DNA from: Planctomycetes bacterium UBA1662
GTDB lineage: Bacteria; Planctomycetota; UBA8108
Direction: 5' to 3'
Length of the DNA stretch: 7,993 bases
NCBI GenBank assembly: GCA_002320775.1
Contig: DCKY01000035.1
Span: 1-7,993, forward strand
Below the pieces are notes generated by a model. That model had not been told where the DNA came from. It ran no database searches and was given only the letters and a program-made list of their open reading frames with translations. The position numbers and the translations under genes are program-made. Below are positions 6,333 through 7,993 of this stretch, piece after piece; positions within the stretch are counted from its first letter, which is position 1; the number at the start of each line of letters is the position of its first letter.

Positions 6333-7139
6333 ATGCCGCCGGAGACCAATAAACCCGATAAATACCTGCTGTACCAGAACTCGGTCCAGAACCCGGCCTA
6401 CGAAGTCAACTTCATGCGAAGGGTCTATCGAAAAATCCGTGGTCGATCGCCGCTGCTGCTGCGCGAAGACTTCTGCGGCACCGCGATCCTCGCCTGCGAG
6501 TGGGTCCGCATGGTCCGCGGGGGCCGGGCCGTTGGAGTCGACCTCGATGAGAGTACGCTGCAGTGGGCAGCTGAAAACAACATTGCGCGGCTGGGATCAA
6601 AGGCCGCGGGGATCGAGCTCGCGTGCTGCGATGTGCTCACGGCCGCCAACTATGAAGCCGACATCATCACCGCATTCAACTTCTCCTATTGCGTGTTCAA
6701 AGAGCGGGAGATCCTGCTTTCCTATTTTCGCAAGGCATACGAAACGCTGAACTCTACCGGGATCTTCTTTCTCGACCTCTACGGAGGCCCCGATGCGCAG
6801 GTCATCCAGGAGGAAAGCCGGGAGGTCGATGAAGAGGGGCTCCGTTTCAGCTATGTCTGGGACCAGGCGAACTACAATCCCGTGACGGGTGAAACGGTCT
6901 GTCACATCCACTTCGACCTTCCCGGCGGCAACAGAATCGAGAGGGCTTTCAGCTACGACTGGCGTCTCTGGAACCTTCCCGAGCTGAAGGACCTGCTCAG
7001 GGAAGCCGGCTTCGAAAAAATTGACGTGTACTGGGAAGGCACAGATCACTCAACAGGTGAAGGTAACGGAACCTTCCGGGTGTCGCGCAAGGGAGACGAC
7101 TCCCGAAGCTGGATTTGTTACCTTGTAGCTGCCAGGTAA
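6333..7139 (+). CDS. Class I SAM-dependent methyltransferase
   Basis: A 268-residue cytoplasmic methyltransferase with the Rossmann-like SAM-binding fold. Motif I is LLREDFCGTAILACEWV (42-58), a variant in which FCGTA stands in for the usual glycine-rich loop; this REDFCGTA form marks a recognisable group of uncharacterised bacterial methyltransferases. Acidic Asp70 in AVGVDLDESTL (66-76) would bind the SAM ribose. CCDVL (98-102) corresponds to the adenine-contacting acidic motif, AFNFSYCVFK (114-123) to motif IV, and GIFFLDLYGG (143-152) to a later core strand. The C-terminal half (about 170-268) holds a beta-rich region ending in GNGTFRVSRKGDDSRSWICY, probably the substrate side. The target is unknown. 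The ATG has no Shine-Dalgarno sequence; a pyrimidine-rich CTTCTTCCC precedes it directly. The DUF1501 gene follows 21 bp after its stop, so the two may be co-transcribed. Confidence 0.85.
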   Translation: MPPETNKPDKYLLYQNSVQNPAYEVNFMRRVYRKIRGRSPLLLREDFCGTAILACEWVRMVRGGRAVGVDLDESTLQWAAENNIARLGSKAAGIELACCDVLTAANYEADIITAFNFSYCVFKEREILLSYFRKAYETLNSTGIFFLDLYGGPDAQVIQEESREVDEEGLRFSYVWDQANYNPVTGETVCHIHFDLPGGNRIERAFSYDWRLWNLPELKDLLREAGFEKIDVYWEGTDHSTGEGNGTFRVSRKGDDSRSWICYLVAAR

Positions 7140-7160
7140 CTCGGCCGGAAAGCGCAAACA

Positions 7161-7993
7161 ATGACCAGTGAAGAAAACACCGCGGAGAGAGGGAACCTGA
7201 GCCGCCGCCGGTTCCTGGAACTGGGCACCGGCGCAGCGGCAGGCCTTGCGCTTTCCTCCCTGTCGGCAGGAGACCCCTTCACCGGCAAGAGCGCGGGCTC
7301 CAGGGCCCGCGCCGTAATCCTGATCAACAACTACGGCGGCCCCAGCCACCTGGACCTCTTTGACATGAAACCGGAGGCGCCGCTCGAAATCCGCGGGCCC
7401 TTCCGCCCAGTCCGAACGCGAAGCGCGGAGTTCGAGCTTTCCGAATTGCTCCCGCTGCATGCCGGAATTGCCGACCGGTTCTCCCTGGTCAGAACCTGCA
7501 ACCACGACCTCGGCGCTCTGCATGAAACGGCTTCCTGCCTGGTTCAGACAGGAAGGCTGCCCGCGGCGGAGAGACCAGCGCCCCATCCGGGAGTCGTGAC
7601 AAGCATCCTCCGTGGCAACAACGATGGAAAAACTTCCAACTTCCTGCTGGGCGCGACACGAAGGAAGCCTGCCTCAGCCCTGGCGAGCCACGAACCGGCG
7701 GTCGTGTCTCCGCACGATTTACGACTCAGCCAGGCCGAGCGCGAGCGATTCGGCCTGAGCCCTGTCGGAGACAACCTGCTCACGGCACGAAAGCTCGTTG
7801 AAGACGGAGCCCTCTTCGTAACCGTAAACACCTCGGATCGGCCCAGGGACCCTCTCGGCTGGGATATGCACGGCCGCCGCGGCTTCAGCGGCTTTGCAGA
7901 ACTCAGGGAGAGCATCGCTCCCCGCTACGACCGGGCCTACTATGCGTTGATCACCAGCCTCGAAGAACGCGGCCTGCTGGATGAAACCCTGGT
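7161..7993 (+). CDS. Tat-exported DUF1501 protein, 5' part
   Basis: The frame is open from the ATG at 7161 to the window end, giving 277 codons of a family that usually runs to about 400-490 residues, so the C-terminal third or so is missing. The N-terminus has a twin-arginine signal, SRRRFLELG (14-22), followed by a short hydrophobic stretch (23-36), so the protein is probably exported folded by the Tat system. DUF1501 landmarks are NNYGGPSHLDLFDMKP (56-71), EIRGPFRPVRT (76-86), a LLPLHAGIADRFSLVRT segment (96-112), HETASCLVQTGR (121-132), and GWDMHG (233-238). The family belongs to the alkaline phosphatase/sulfatase-like fold group, has no firmly assigned activity, and is greatly expanded in Planctomycetota and related phyla, often next to DUF1549/DUF1553 genes. 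No such partner lies upstream here; downstream is unseen. Only a weak GGAAA (7147-7151) precedes the ATG. The family call is firm; the function is unknown. Confidence 0.88.
   Translation, partial: MTSEENTAERGNLSRRRFLELGTGAAAGLALSSLSAGDPFTGKSAGSRARAVILINNYGGPSHLDLFDMKPEAPLEIRGPFRPVRTRSAEFELSELLPLHAGIADRFSLVRTCNHDLGALHETASCLVQTGRLPAAERPAPHPGVVTSILRGNNDGKTSNFLLGATRRKPASALASHEPAVVSPHDLRLSQAERERFGLSPVGDNLLTARKLVEDGALFVTVNTSDRPRDPLGWDMHGRRGFSGFAELRESIAPRYDRAYYALITSLEERGLLDETL

Noticed and set aside
5786..6352. 188-codon plus-strand open frame opposite the dehydrogenase
   Set aside because: The minus-strand dehydrogenase has every family motif across this region; the plus-strand frame also runs through the divergent promoter region and shows no family features.
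7050..7586. 178-codon minus-strand open frame over the methyltransferase end and DUF1501 start
   Set aside because: It is antisense to the Tat signal and conserved DUF1501 motifs and has no recognisable domain.

Overview
The window is GC-rich, densely packed bacterial chromosomal DNA with seven genes and almost no spare sequence. The combination of a Tat-exported DUF1501 protein, a xylose-isomerase-like sugar isomerase/epimerase and an OPT-family transporter suggests a member of the Planctomycetota or a related environmental phylum (Verrucomicrobiota, Lentisphaerota). This is inferred from gene content; there is no rRNA or other marker gene here. No phage, IS, CRISPR, tRNA or rRNA features were seen.

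Layout. (1) 1-2987, plus strand: a likely three-gene operon, comprising the 3' end of a sugar isomerase/epimerase (1-444), an OPT oligopeptide-type transporter (461-2362, probably a TTG start) and a small two-helix membrane protein of unknown function (2367-2987), which starts 4 bp after the transporter stop. (2) 2995-3864, minus strand: a membrane-anchored alpha/beta hydrolase that converges tail to tail on the operon with a 7-bp gap. (3) 3927-5378, plus strand: a PLP-dependent group II amino acid decarboxylase, divergent from the hydrolase across 62 bp. (4) 5387-6256, minus strand: a beta-hydroxyacid dehydrogenase of the 3-hydroxyisobutyrate/tartronate semialdehyde reductase type, convergent with the decarboxylase across 8 bp. 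(5) 6333-7139, plus strand: a class I SAM-dependent methyltransferase, divergent from the dehydrogenase across 76 bp that hold an inverted repeat and a promoter-like sequence. (6) 7161-7993, plus strand: the 5' part of a DUF1501 gene, cut by the window end.

The first three genes read as a unit for uptake (peptide or related solute) and sugar metabolism. The rest look like separate housekeeping or catabolic genes; no shared pathway can be shown. The most useful leads are the small protein coupled to the transporter, the 24-bp inverted repeat between the dehydrogenase and methyltransferase genes, and two plus-strand genes that lack a Shine-Dalgarno sequence but have -10-like hexamers just before ATG, as expected for leaderless mRNAs. 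I found no convincing new multi-gene system; most of the window is ordinary metabolic content.
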